DNA of 16,188 nucleotides from Bordetella parapertussis (lineage in GTDB: Bacteria > Pseudomonadota > Gammaproteobacteria > Burkholderiales > Burkholderiaceae_C), in contig CAMCES010000039.1 in the NCBI GenBank assembly GCA_945873925.1, positions 1 to 16,188 of the forward strand, in the 5' to 3' direction. The notes beneath the pieces are model-generated. The model was not told where the DNA came from and did not search any database. It was given only the letters and a program-made list of their open reading frames with translations. Positions 1 through 7,096 of the stretch are shown here, one piece after another. Each line of letters opens with the position of its first letter. Positions within the stretch are counted from its first letter, which is position 1. Both the position numbers and the translations under genes were made by a program.

Positions 1-2379
1 GTGAATCTGTATCGCAACAATACGCCGGTGACAAATACCACCTTGTTGTTCACCGAACCTGTTGCCGGTAGCGAAGCCCGACCTTGCCTGGATTCACAGT
101 TGTTCATGCAATTGGGCGTCAAGCCTGATGCCATCAGTGCAGCAGGTCAGCAATTACTCGAACAAGGCAAGCTTGAGCCCCAGCCAAAGACAGGGTCCCT
201 TTCAGCTGCCGACAAAGCATGTTTGTACATGCAAGACTGGGTGGCGGATGCAACGGCCAAATACAATCCAGGTGAACTGCGGGTCGATTTGAGCATCCCG
301 CAGGCATTCTTAGCCAAGGATGCCACTTGGGCTGTGCCACCGGGCATGCTCACCCGAGGCGAGAACGCGGGATTCATCAACTACAACTTGAACCATTACG
401 CCACACAGGGCGAGAACTCGAATTTCCTCTACTTGAACTCTGGCTTCAATATCCAGGGTTGGCAAGTGCGGCAAAGCAGTTACCTCAGTCGAAGCAGTAA
501 CGGCATTGGTATGACTACTCAGCAATATGGCGCAGGACAGCTCTTCGTTAGCCGACCCTTGATCAATTGGAAATCCAAGTTGTCAGCAGGTGAAATCAAC
601 AGCCAAAGCCCCATCATTGGAGCCGTCCCACTGCTTGGCATTCAATTGGCCTCTGAAGAGGGATTGATGAGCATGGAGGAGCGCTTCTACAAACCCAAAG
701 TCCGTGGGGTGGCGCGAACCAATGCCCTCGTTCAAGTCTCCCAAAATGGGGCGGTTTTTTACGAACAAACCATGCCGCCGGGCCCTTTTGAGTTGACTGA
801 CCTCAACCCGCCGTCTGCCGTTGGTAACTTGACAGTTCAAATCAAAGAAGCCGATGGCAGGATTGAAACATTCGCGGTTCCCTACACTCAAACCGCAGGC
901 AAGCTCAATCCAGGCTCGTCCATTTACAGCCTGTCTGTTGGGAAATACCGAACAAACAGCGCACAGGTGGCGTCAACCGTGCTGCAAGCTTCTTTACGTT
1001 ATGGACTGAACAACCATGTCACGCCCAGCCTGGAGTTGTTGTTGGCCTCAAACTACGTGAGCGCAGGCCTGGAAATGGCATTCAACAGCACATGGGGTTC
1101 GACGGGCGTGCGGCGAACGCAATCGCAAGGCAGGGGTGTTGGAACCATTCAAGCATCTGGCTCCCTCACAAGCGTCAACTACAGCGCGCCCGCATGGGGA
1201 CCGCTGCAGTTCTACGGCGGTTTTAACCATCAATCATTGGGATATGTTGCACCCATTTCAGCGCTCACGACGGCCAACCTCAACCCTTACAACTTGAATA
1301 ACCTGAAAACCAGCGCTTATGGCAGCCTGGGCATCGGTTTTGAGCGCATGGGCAGTCTGGGCGTCAGTGTCGTTAATCAAAACACCTGGGCAAACAACCA
1401 ATACAACTACCAATACCAACTGAGCTATGGAACCAATGTCGGAAAGGTATCTTTATCCGCATACCTCTCCAAAAGCACCAATGCCAATGGCTCACCCGAC
1501 ATCCAAAGCATTGGACTGTCTGCTTCTGTGCCCCTGGATATGTTTGGCAGTCCCGTCAGCGTTAGAGCCGGTTACAACCAATACGGATCAAGCCCGGCAA
1601 CGCAATCTATCAGTGCCTCTGGTGGCCTCTTTGAAGACCATCTCGCCAACTACAACCTGACCCGTACCCAAAACGGCTCCGTCGGTTATTCAAGTGCATC
1701 TTTAGGCTATCAGCATCCTTGGGGCAGTCTGGGCGCGAGCCTGTCCGCCAGCAACGCCAATGCGTCTCTTCAAGCGGGATTGAGCGCCAACGGTGGTTTG
1801 GTCTTGCACCAGGGAGGGCTGATCTTGGCGCCAACACTGGGGCATACCTTTGCCATTGTGGAAGTTCCCAAAGGTGAAGGAGCCGGTGTCATGGGCAGTC
1901 GTGCCCGCATCAATAGCGCCGGTTATGGCGTCGTGCCCTACTTGTCGCCCTATTTCCTCAATGATGTTCAAGTCACTTTGGAAGGTGCTTCCCCCAATTT
2001 GGAAGTTGACAATGCCAGCCAAAAAATCGCGCCAGTCGAGGGGTCCATTGTTCGGCTGAAATTCAACGCCACGAGCGGCAGACCCCTGCTTTTGCAACTG
2101 ACTGCCAGCAATGGTGCTCGGATACCCATAGGCGCGACGGTGACTGACAGCAAAGGCAACGAGGTGGGGACCGTTGGGCAAGGTGGTCGTGCATTGGTGA
2201 GGGTTCAAACATCCAAAGACACCCTCAGCGTTCAATGGGGAGACCAAGCAGGAGAAACTTGTCAAACGACATACCAGCTTGACGACAAGCTGGTGGCAAA
2301 CGTCAGCGGGTTTATTTCTCTGAAGCTCCGCTGTGACACAGGGGCGGATTTGAAGACAGCTGAAGGCAATCCCAAGTGA
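1..2379 (+). CDS. Fimbrial outer-membrane usher protein (FimD/PapC family), 5'-truncated by window edge
   Basis: Outer-membrane channel that receives chaperone-bound pilin subunits in the periplasm, orders them and exports the growing pilus. The frame is open from base 1. The first residues (VNLYRNN) match the 'VDIYLNG' strand inside the usher N-terminal domain, so the GTG at base 1 is an internal valine, not a start; roughly 50 mature residues plus a signal peptide are missing. Within the 792 visible residues: N-terminal domain to about 115 with a cysteine pair (C29, C74), then the beta-barrel, interrupted by a plug domain at about 238-305 (ARTNALVQVSQNG, PPGPFELTDL). The C-terminal part has the usher signature GYGVVPYLSPY, a GQGG turn and a second cysteine pair (C754, C778). 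The family is usually about 800-870 residues, so the fragment fits. Chaperone and pilin genes, if present, lie upstream. Family call is firm; the pilus type is unknown. Confidence 0.93.
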   Translation: MNLYRNNTPVTNTTLLFTEPVAGSEARPCLDSQLFMQLGVKPDAISAAGQQLLEQGKLEPQPKTGSLSAADKACLYMQDWVADATAKYNPGELRVDLSIPQAFLAKDATWAVPPGMLTRGENAGFINYNLNHYATQGENSNFLYLNSGFNIQGWQVRQSSYLSRSSNGIGMTTQQYGAGQLFVSRPLINWKSKLSAGEINSQSPIIGAVPLLGIQLASEEGLMSMEERFYKPKVRGVARTNALVQVSQNGAVFYEQTMPPGPFELTDLNPPSAVGNLTVQIKEADGRIETFAVPYTQTAGKLNPGSSIYSLSVGKYRTNSAQVASTVLQASLRYGLNNHVTPSLELLLASNYVSAGLEMAFNSTWGSTGVRRTQSQGRGVGTIQASGSLTSVNYSAPAWGPLQFYGGFNHQSLGYVAPISALTTANLNPYNLNNLKTSAYGSLGIGFERMGSLGVSVVNQNTWANNQYNYQYQLSYGTNVGKVSLSAYLSKSTNANGSPDIQSIGLSASVPLDMFGSPVSVRAGYNQYGSSPATQSISASGGLFEDHLANYNLTRTQNGSVGYSSASLGYQHPWGSLGASLSASNANASLQAGLSANGGLVLHQGGLILAPTLGHTFAIVEVPKGEGAGVMGSRARINSAGYGVVPYLSPYFLNDVQVTLEGASPNLEVDNASQKIAPVEGSIVRLKFNATSGRPLLLQLTASNGARIPIGATVTDSKGNEVGTVGQGGRALVRVQTSKDTLSVQWGDQAGETCQTTYQLDDKLVANVSGFISLKLRCDTGADLKTAEGNPK

Positions 2380-2426
2380 TCCAGTGAGTCGCCACTGACC
2401 CGCCCCTCAAGCCTTAACATCTACCC

Positions 2427-2837
2427 ATGAACTGGCTAGACACTGTTAAATGGGATGCACAAGGCTTGGTGCCCGTCATCGCTCAAGAGCAAAGCAGCAA
2501 AGACGTGCTGATGTTCGCCTGGATGAACCGCGAAGCGCTGCAAAAAACCGCCGAGCTCGGACGTGCGGTCTACTTCAGCCGCTCGCGAAGCAAGCTCTGG
2601 TTCAAGGGTGAGGAGTCGGGGCATGTGCAAACCGTGCACGACATCCGACTCGATTGCGACAATGACGTGATTTTGCTCAGCGTCACCCAAGGCGGTCACG
2701 ACCCCAGCATCGCTTGCCACACCGGGCGCCATAGCTGCTTTTACCAACGATGGCAAGCCAGCCCCGACGGCGGTCAGTGGCTGAGTGTCGAGCCCGTGCT
2801 GCAAGACCCCGCCACCATTTACAAGGCCCGCCCATGA
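2427..2837 (+). CDS. hisI: Phosphoribosyl-AMP cyclohydrolase
   Basis: Third step of histidine biosynthesis: opens the adenine ring of phosphoribosyl-AMP to give ProFAR, in the cytoplasm. The 136-residue protein is the stand-alone HisI form, not fused to HisE. Visible family residues are the metal-binding cluster D76-C77-D78-x-D80 (Mg and Zn) and the zinc cysteines C97 and C104 in CHTGRHSC, after a typical N-terminal stretch (VPVIAQE, MFAWMN). The ATG at 2427 follows a 47-base gap after the usher; no strong ribosome binding site is visible. The stop overlaps the start of hisE as ATGA, which implies translational coupling. The usual his genes (hisH, hisA, hisF) are not directly upstream; an usher gene is there instead. 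Confidence 0.97.
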   Translation: MNWLDTVKWDAQGLVPVIAQEQSSKDVLMFAWMNREALQKTAELGRAVYFSRSRSKLWFKGEESGHVQTVHDIRLDCDNDVILLSVTQGGHDPSIACHTGRHSCFYQRWQASPDGGQWLSVEPVLQDPATIYKARP

Positions 2838-3202
2838 GTTCCAACGACACCCTGATCCGCCTGGCCGCGGTCATTGAAAGCCGCAAAATCGAACATGGTG
2901 GCGACCCGGACAAAAGCTATGTCGCCCGCTTGCTGCACAAAGGCCCCGACGCGTTTTTGAAAAAAATCGGTGAAGAAGCCACCGAAACCGTGATGGCCGC
3001 CAAAGACCTTGACCATGGCGGACAGCCCCAGCACCTGGTCAACGAGATGGCCGACTTGTGGTTTCACTGCTTGGTGGCTTTGGCGCACTACCAACTCAGC
3101 CCTGAGGATGTGCTGCAAGAGTTGTCACGTCGCGAGGGTTTGGGCGGTTTAGAAGAAAAAGCCCTGCGCAAAGCACAAGCCCGTGAGTTGGGCGAAGATT
3201 AA
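2834..3202 (+). CDS. hisE: Phosphoribosyl-ATP pyrophosphatase
   Basis: Second step of histidine biosynthesis: removes pyrophosphate from phosphoribosyl-ATP to give phosphoribosyl-AMP, which HisI then uses. The 122-residue product has the all-alpha MazG-like fold signature: an acidic metal-binding motif GEEATE (E47, E48, E51) and a second one in EMADLWFH (E71, D74). The start is the ATG at 2834, inside the hisI stop (ATGA overlap), because the conserved helix 'LIRLAAVIESRK' begins just after it. The open frame extends further upstream into hisI, but that part is antisense-like noise with no family match. Separate hisI and hisE genes in this order are common in betaproteobacteria; gammaproteobacteria often fuse them. 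Confidence 0.97.
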   Translation: MSSNDTLIRLAAVIESRKIEHGGDPDKSYVARLLHKGPDAFLKKIGEEATETVMAAKDLDHGGQPQHLVNEMADLWFHCLVALAHYQLSPEDVLQELSRREGLGGLEEKALRKAQARELGED

Positions 3203-3233
3203 GCCCCCACGACTGCCAAACGGACTGTTCACC

Positions 3234-3593
3234 ATGCATACTGACCCGAATTGCATCTTTTGCAAGATCATCGCTGGGAAGATCCCCAGTAGAAAAGTCT
3301 ATGAAGATGATGAGATTTTTGCGTTTCACGACATCCATCCCTGGGCGCCTGTGCACTTTTTGATGATTCCCAAGATGCACATCCCATCGCTGGCGCAAGC
3401 CACCCCCGAGCACGCGGCCTTGCTGGGACGAATGATGGTGTTGGCGCCCCAACTCGCACTTCAAGAAGGTGTTAACCCCTATCCCAAGGGTGGTTTCAGG
3501 CTGGTGACCAACACAGGCGAAGAGGGTGGTCAAGAGGTTCACCACATGCATTGGCATGTCATGGGCGGCCCGCGCCCTTGGTTGCGCGGTTGA
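3234..3593 (+). CDS. HIT-family (Hint-type) purine nucleotide phosphoramidase/hydrolase
   Basis: Small cytoplasmic hydrolase of the histidine triad family. Hint-type members cleave AMP-lysine and other adenosine phosphoramidates; the physiological substrate here is not known. The 119-residue protein starts with the Hint signature CIFCKIIAGKIPSRKVYEDD and ends with the triad H104-x-H106-x-H108 in HHMHWHVMGG, where the middle histidine H106 is the expected nucleophile. The ATG at 3234 was chosen because homologous sequence begins right after it; an in-frame GTG at 3183 would overlap hisE by 20 bases and adds unmatched residues. It lies 31 bases after hisE. A HIT gene between hisE and tatA is a familiar arrangement in Burkholderiales, with no clear functional link to either side. 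Confidence 0.95.
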   Translation: MHTDPNCIFCKIIAGKIPSRKVYEDDEIFAFHDIHPWAPVHFLMIPKMHIPSLAQATPEHAALLGRMMVLAPQLALQEGVNPYPKGGFRLVTNTGEEGGQEVHHMHWHVMGGPRPWLRG

Positions 3594-3596
3594 GAC

Positions 3597-3602
3597 TAGA
3601 AT
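3597..3602 (+). promoter_or_regulatory. Candidate -10 box (TAGAAT) for tatA
   Basis: TAGAAT lies just after the HIT stop codon and 16 bases before the tatA ribosome binding site (AGGAG at 3618-3622, 6 bases before the ATG). No convincing -35 box is visible at the normal spacing. Support comes from similar hexamers at matching places before petA, the tRNA gene and secA. Inference only. Confidence 0.3.
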
Positions 3603-3628
3603 TCCTTCAGTTCACTCAGGAGCATCCC

Positions 3629-3874
3629 ATGGGATCATTTTCTATTTGGCATTGGTTAATCGTTTTGCTGATCGTCGTCATGGTCTTTGGCACCAAGAAG
3701 CTCAAAAACCTGGGCGGTGACTTGGGCGGCGCGGTCAAAGGCTTCAAAGACGGCATGAAAGATGGTTCTGCAGGACCAGACGAGAAAGCCGATGCCCCGG
3801 CACAACAAGTGGCAGCCTCGGCAAGCACCGCCGACAAATCTGCGATCGACGTTGAAGCCAAAACCAAGTCTTGA
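3629..3874 (+). CDS. tatA: Sec-independent protein translocase subunit TatA
   Basis: Forms the oligomeric pore or membrane-thinning patch through which folded twin-arginine substrates cross the inner membrane. The 81-residue protein has the TatA layout: a short periplasmic N-terminus, one transmembrane helix at about 6-20, the hinge FGTKKL, an amphipathic helix (GGDLGGAVKGFKDGM) and a flexible, Ala-rich charged tail. The start is the ATG at 3629, set by an AGGAG box 6 bases upstream and by the family N-terminus MGSFSIWHW; the frame is open upstream but does not match the family. Residue 8, a glutamine in E. coli TatA, is histidine here. The gene is first of tatA-tatB-tatC, 3 bases before tatB. 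Confidence 0.97.
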   Translation: MGSFSIWHWLIVLLIVVMVFGTKKLKNLGGDLGGAVKGFKDGMKDGSAGPDEKADAPAQQVAASASTADKSAIDVEAKTKS

Positions 3875-3877
3875 TCT

Positions 3878-4369
3878 ATGTTTGATTTAGAGGTATCGAA
3901 ACTGGCCCTGATTGGCGCAGTCGCGCTGGTGGTGATTGGCCCAGATAAGATGCCGCGGGTGGCTCGCACCATTGGCACTTTGCTGGGCAAGGCGCAGCGC
4001 TATGTCTCTGACGTCAAAAACGAGGTCAATCGCACCATGGAAATGGAAGATCTCCAGAAGATGAAGGAGACCATGGACAGCGCCTTGACCGATGTCCAGT
4101 CCAGTGTCCTCACTGCAACCACCCAGTTCAACAAGGGTATTGAAAACATCGGGTTCGATCACCAGTCTGACTCCATGGACGATGCCTCGCACTCAGCATC
4201 GCAAGTGTTGCAAGACGATTACAGGCATCCCCAAAAAAATTGGCGTCTCAAGCGCTCTGCCATGCCCCAGTGGTACAAAGCCAGACAGGGTGTGCGCACC
4301 CGGGCTTTGTCAGGTGCCGCCCGCGTCGCTCGGTATCGTCCGCTACCCAGCGGATCCAACCATTTTTAA
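3878..4369 (+). CDS. tatB: Sec-independent protein translocase subunit TatB
   Basis: Partners TatC in the receptor complex that recognises twin-arginine signal peptides. The 163-residue protein has one N-terminal transmembrane helix (about 5-20), the GPDKMPRVART hinge, a long amphipathic helix (about 30-95) and a variable linker. It ends in a strongly basic, aromatic tail (WRLKRSAMPQWYKARQGVR and onward, about 122-155), unlike the short E. coli tail but, from memory, typical of Comamonadaceae. Position 8 in the membrane helix is lysine, where E. coli TatB has the functionally important glutamate. TatB rather than TatA is supported by the MFDLE start, the length and the position between tatA and tatC. 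The start codon lies 3 bases after the tatA stop. Confidence 0.95.
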   Translation: MFDLEVSKLALIGAVALVVIGPDKMPRVARTIGTLLGKAQRYVSDVKNEVNRTMEMEDLQKMKETMDSALTDVQSSVLTATTQFNKGIENIGFDHQSDSMDDASHSASQVLQDDYRHPQKNWRLKRSAMPQWYKARQGVRTRALSGAARVARYRPLPSGSNHF

Positions 4370-4375
4370 GCGGTC

Positions 4376-5155
4376 ATGTCAGATACCGGTGACACCCCAA
4401 AAGACAGCTTGGCTGGTTCTGAACAACCCTTCATCCAGCACCTGAAAGAGTTACGCGATCGCTTGGTCAAGGCCAGCATTGCCGTGGCTGTTGTTTGCGC
4501 GGTGCTGGGAATGTATCCTGGCCCTGGGCAACTCTATGACTTTTTGGCAGAGCCCTTGGTGGCACAACTGCCTCAGGGCACAACATTGATTGCAACCTCA
4601 GTCATCTCGCCTTTTCTGGTGCCACTCAAAATCCTGTTGATGACTGGATTTTTGATTGCTTTGCCGGTTGTGCTCTACCAGGTTTGGGCCTTCGTGGCGC
4701 CCGGTCTCTACATGCACGAAAAGAAACTGGTGCTGCCCTTGGTGTTGTCGAGCACCTTGTTGTTTTTCATTGGCGTGGCTTTTTGTTATTACTTTGTCTT
4801 TGGGCAAGTGTTTCAATTCATTCAAAGCTTTGCACCCAAAAGCATCACTGCTGCGCCTGACATCGAGGCCTATTTGGGCTTTGTGATCAACATGTTCATT
4901 GCGTTTGGCTTGGCGTTTGAGGTGCCGATCGTGGTGATCGTACTGGCACGCATGGGCTTGGTCACGATTGAGAAGCTCAAAGACTTTCGCTCGTATTTTA
5001 TTGTGCTGGCCTTCATCATTGCCGCCATCGTCACCCCGCCGGATGTGGTCTCACAACTTGCATTGGCCATTCCCATGGTTATTTTGTATGAGGTGGGTAT
5101 TTGGGCTGCACAGTTATTTCTAAAACATACCAAAGCGCCTGAAGACGCGCCCTGA
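4376..5155 (+). CDS. tatC: Sec-independent protein translocase subunit TatC
   Basis: Six-helix inner-membrane protein that is the primary docking site for twin-arginine signal peptides. The 259 residues contain the family landmarks in order: HLKELRDRL at the cytoplasmic N-terminus, SPFLVPLK, the first cytoplasmic loop with APGLYMHEKK (E115, equivalent to E. coli E103), FEVP with the conserved membrane glutamate E182 (E. coli E170), and TPPDVVSQ with D223 (E. coli D211). Hydrophobic segments lie at roughly 31-48, 76-100, 116-142, 165-190, 205-220 and 226-246. The T and Q of the TatA/TatB docking cluster are kept (T220, Q227), but the E. coli Met205 position is alanine (A217). It starts 6 bases after tatB and ends 3 bases before the protease gene. 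Confidence 0.97.
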   Translation: MSDTGDTPKDSLAGSEQPFIQHLKELRDRLVKASIAVAVVCAVLGMYPGPGQLYDFLAEPLVAQLPQGTTLIATSVISPFLVPLKILLMTGFLIALPVVLYQVWAFVAPGLYMHEKKLVLPLVLSSTLLFFIGVAFCYYFVFGQVFQFIQSFAPKSITAAPDIEAYLGFVINMFIAFGLAFEVPIVVIVLARMGLVTIEKLKDFRSYFIVLAFIIAAIVTPPDVVSQLALAIPMVILYEVGIWAAQLFLKHTKAPEDAP

Positions 5156-5158
5156 AGC

Positions 5159-6328
5159 ATGAGACGTTTGTGGCTCTTGTTTTCTCAAACAGTCACTGTG
5201 CTGGTGGCTGTATGGTTCGTTCTTATCACCCTCAAACCCGAATGGATACGTCATTCCTTCACACGGGGCGCCGAGTTGCACGTGCTTGAAGCGACCGACG
5301 CTGGGGCCTCGGGCACGAGTGTGGTCGCCGGCGTGGGCTCGGGCGCGGGCAGTTTGCGTGGCGCGGCACTCAAAGCGTCTCCATCGGTGGTGAGCATCAA
5401 TACCACCCGCAAGTCGGATCTTCCCGACCATGCAAGAGACCCTTGGTTTCGCTATTTCTTTGGTGATCAAAATGAGTCTTCGCCGCAAATGGGCCTAGGC
5501 AGTGGCGTGATTGTCAGCACTGAGGGCTTTGTCTTGACCAATAACCATGTGGTTGAAGGCGCAGATGAAATCAACGTGGTCCTCAACGATGGGCGTCGCA
5601 CCCAAGCCAAACTGGTGGGCACCGACCCCGAAACCGACCTGGCTGTGCTGCAAATCAAGCTCGACCAACTGCCGGTGATGGTCATGAGCAAGTCCGACCA
5701 AACCCAGGTGGGGGACATTGTGTTGGCGATTGGCAACCCTTTTGGTGTGGGGCAAACCGTCACCAGTGGCATTGTCTCGGCGCTTGGGCGCAACCAATTG
5801 GGCATCAATACCTTTGAAAATTTCATCCAAACAGATGCGGCGATCAACCCCGGCAACTCTGGCGGGGCATTGGTCGATGTCCAGGGCAATTTGCTGGGCA
5901 TCAATACCGCGATTTATTCCCGCTCCGGTGGCAGCATGGGCATCGGCTTTGCCATTCCGGTGAGCACCGCCCGGCAAGTGCTCGAGGGCATTGTCAAACA
6001 GGGGCAAGTGGTTCGGGGTTGGATCGGTGTGGAACCCACTGACATCAGCACTGAATTGGCTAAAACATTCAATGTGCGCGCTGACAGCGGGGTCATCATC
6101 ACTGGGGTTCTGCAAGCTGGTCCCGCCCACAAAGCCGGGGTTCGCCCAGGCGATGTGGTGATGGCGGTTAACGGTCAATCCGTGAAAACCGTCTCCGAGT
6201 TGTTGGCACTGGTGTCTTCACTCAAGCCCGGCTCGGTGGCCAGTCTTCAAGTGCTTCGACAAAGCCAAGAATTGGCACTCCAGGTCACGCCGGCTCAGCG
6301 ACCAAAAGCCAAAGCTGCACCCCGTTGA
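5159..6328 (+). CDS. Membrane-anchored HtrA/Deg-type serine protease with PDZ domain
   Basis: Periplasmic envelope-quality protease of the DegS/DegQ (HtrA) group. The 389-residue protein has a basic start and one hydrophobic segment (about 4-24) without a clear cleavage site, so it is probably anchored with the rest in the periplasm. A Gly/Ala/Ser-rich linker follows, then the trypsin-like domain with an intact triad: H130 (LTNNHVV), D160 (ETDLAVL) and S234 (NPGNSGGAL). A single PDZ domain covers about 282-378. One PDZ plus an N-terminal anchor resembles E. coli DegS (which cuts the anti-sigma factor RseA) more than DegP or DegQ, but the substrate cannot be inferred from sequence. The ATG lies 3 bases after tatC and the stop 1 base before nif3, so it is probably co-transcribed with tat. 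Confidence 0.95.
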   Translation: MRRLWLLFSQTVTVLVAVWFVLITLKPEWIRHSFTRGAELHVLEATDAGASGTSVVAGVGSGAGSLRGAALKASPSVVSINTTRKSDLPDHARDPWFRYFFGDQNESSPQMGLGSGVIVSTEGFVLTNNHVVEGADEINVVLNDGRRTQAKLVGTDPETDLAVLQIKLDQLPVMVMSKSDQTQVGDIVLAIGNPFGVGQTVTSGIVSALGRNQLGINTFENFIQTDAAINPGNSGGALVDVQGNLLGINTAIYSRSGGSMGIGFAIPVSTARQVLEGIVKQGQVVRGWIGVEPTDISTELAKTFNVRADSGVIITGVLQAGPAHKAGVRPGDVVMAVNGQSVKTVSELLALVSSLKPGSVASLQVLRQSQELALQVTPAQRPKAKAAPR

Positions 6329-6329
6329 C

Positions 6330-7085
6330 ATGACCGAGCGCCACCAACTTGTATCGCTGTGCAACCAATTGCTGCAACCAGCGCAGTTCAAGGACCACTG
6401 TCCCAACGGGTTGCAAGTCGAGGGACGCGCCAAAGTCAGCAAAATCATCTCAGGTGTGACAGCCAGCAAGGCATGGATAGAGGCAGCGATCCTCAAAGGC
6501 GGCGACACCCTGTTGGTGCACCATGGTTTGTTTTGGCGCGGCCAAGACGGCTCGGTCACCGGTTGGCTCAAACAGCGTCTGGCTTTGCTGATGTTCCATG
6601 ACATCAATTTGCTCGCCTACCACCTGCCCTTGGATGCACACACAGCTTTGGGTAACAACGCGCAATTGGGACTGCGCATGGGTTGGGAGACGCTGGGTCA
6701 ATTCGGAGAACAAAAATTGGGCTGGTTGGGTCAAGCTCCCTTGGCCGACCAAGCGCCCAAGGCGTTTGCGCAGGTGTTGGAGGCTCGGCTGGGTCGCGCC
6801 CCGGTCTCGGTGGTTCCTGATCCGGAGCGTCCTTTCAAGCGAATTGCCTGGTGCACAGGGGGTGCGCAGTCATGGTTTGAATCCGCGATTGCCGCTGGCG
6901 CTGATGCATTTGTCACCGGAGAAATCTCTGAACCCCAAGCCCATTTGGCCCATGAAACCGGCGTGGCTTTTTTCGCTTGTGGCCACCATGCGACCGAGCG
7001 TTATGGCGCACCAGCGCTGGCGTCTCATGTGGCCGCCGAGTTGGGTGTGATGCACGAGTTCATCGACATCGACAACCCCGCTTGA
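6330..7085 (+). CDS. Nif3-like dinuclear metal centre protein (YbgI/DUF34 family)
   Basis: Member of the widespread Nif3 family, which forms a hexameric ring with a two-metal site in each subunit. It is often annotated 'GTP cyclohydrolase 1 type 2', but the true role of most members is unsettled. The 251 residues show the metal ligands in their usual contexts: H64-H65 in LLVHHGLFW, H98 and D102 and H104 in YHLPLDAH, and H219 plus E223 in GHHATERYG. CPNGLQVEG near the N-terminus and VTGEIS before the last motif are also family signatures. The length is that of the short bacterial form without the inserted PII-like domain. The start at 6330 is one base after the protease stop, so translation is probably coupled. 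Confidence 0.94.
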   Translation: MTERHQLVSLCNQLLQPAQFKDHCPNGLQVEGRAKVSKIISGVTASKAWIEAAILKGGDTLLVHHGLFWRGQDGSVTGWLKQRLALLMFHDINLLAYHLPLDAHTALGNNAQLGLRMGWETLGQFGEQKLGWLGQAPLADQAPKAFAQVLEARLGRAPVSVVPDPERPFKRIAWCTGGAQSWFESAIAAGADAFVTGEISEPQAHLAHETGVAFFACGHHATERYGAPALASHVAAELGVMHEFIDIDNPA

Positions 7086-7096
7086 GTGTGGCGACC

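Noticed and set aside
1702..2265. 187-codon minus-strand open frame inside the usher
   Set aside because: The plus-strand usher has clear C-terminal domain motifs here; the antisense product shows no family features.
2382..2397. Hairpin CAGTG/CACTG after the usher as a terminator
   Set aside because: The stem is only 5 pairs and no T run follows.
3183..3233. Earlier GTG start for the HIT gene inside hisE
   Set aside because: It adds 17 residues with no similarity to Hint proteins and overlaps the end of hisE; the ATG at 3234 directly precedes the conserved CIFCKIIAG block.
5159..6328. Naming the protease degS, degP or degQ
   Set aside because: Catalytic triad, single PDZ domain and anchor are clear, but the sequence alone does not show which subfamily role it has, so the gene symbol is left blank.
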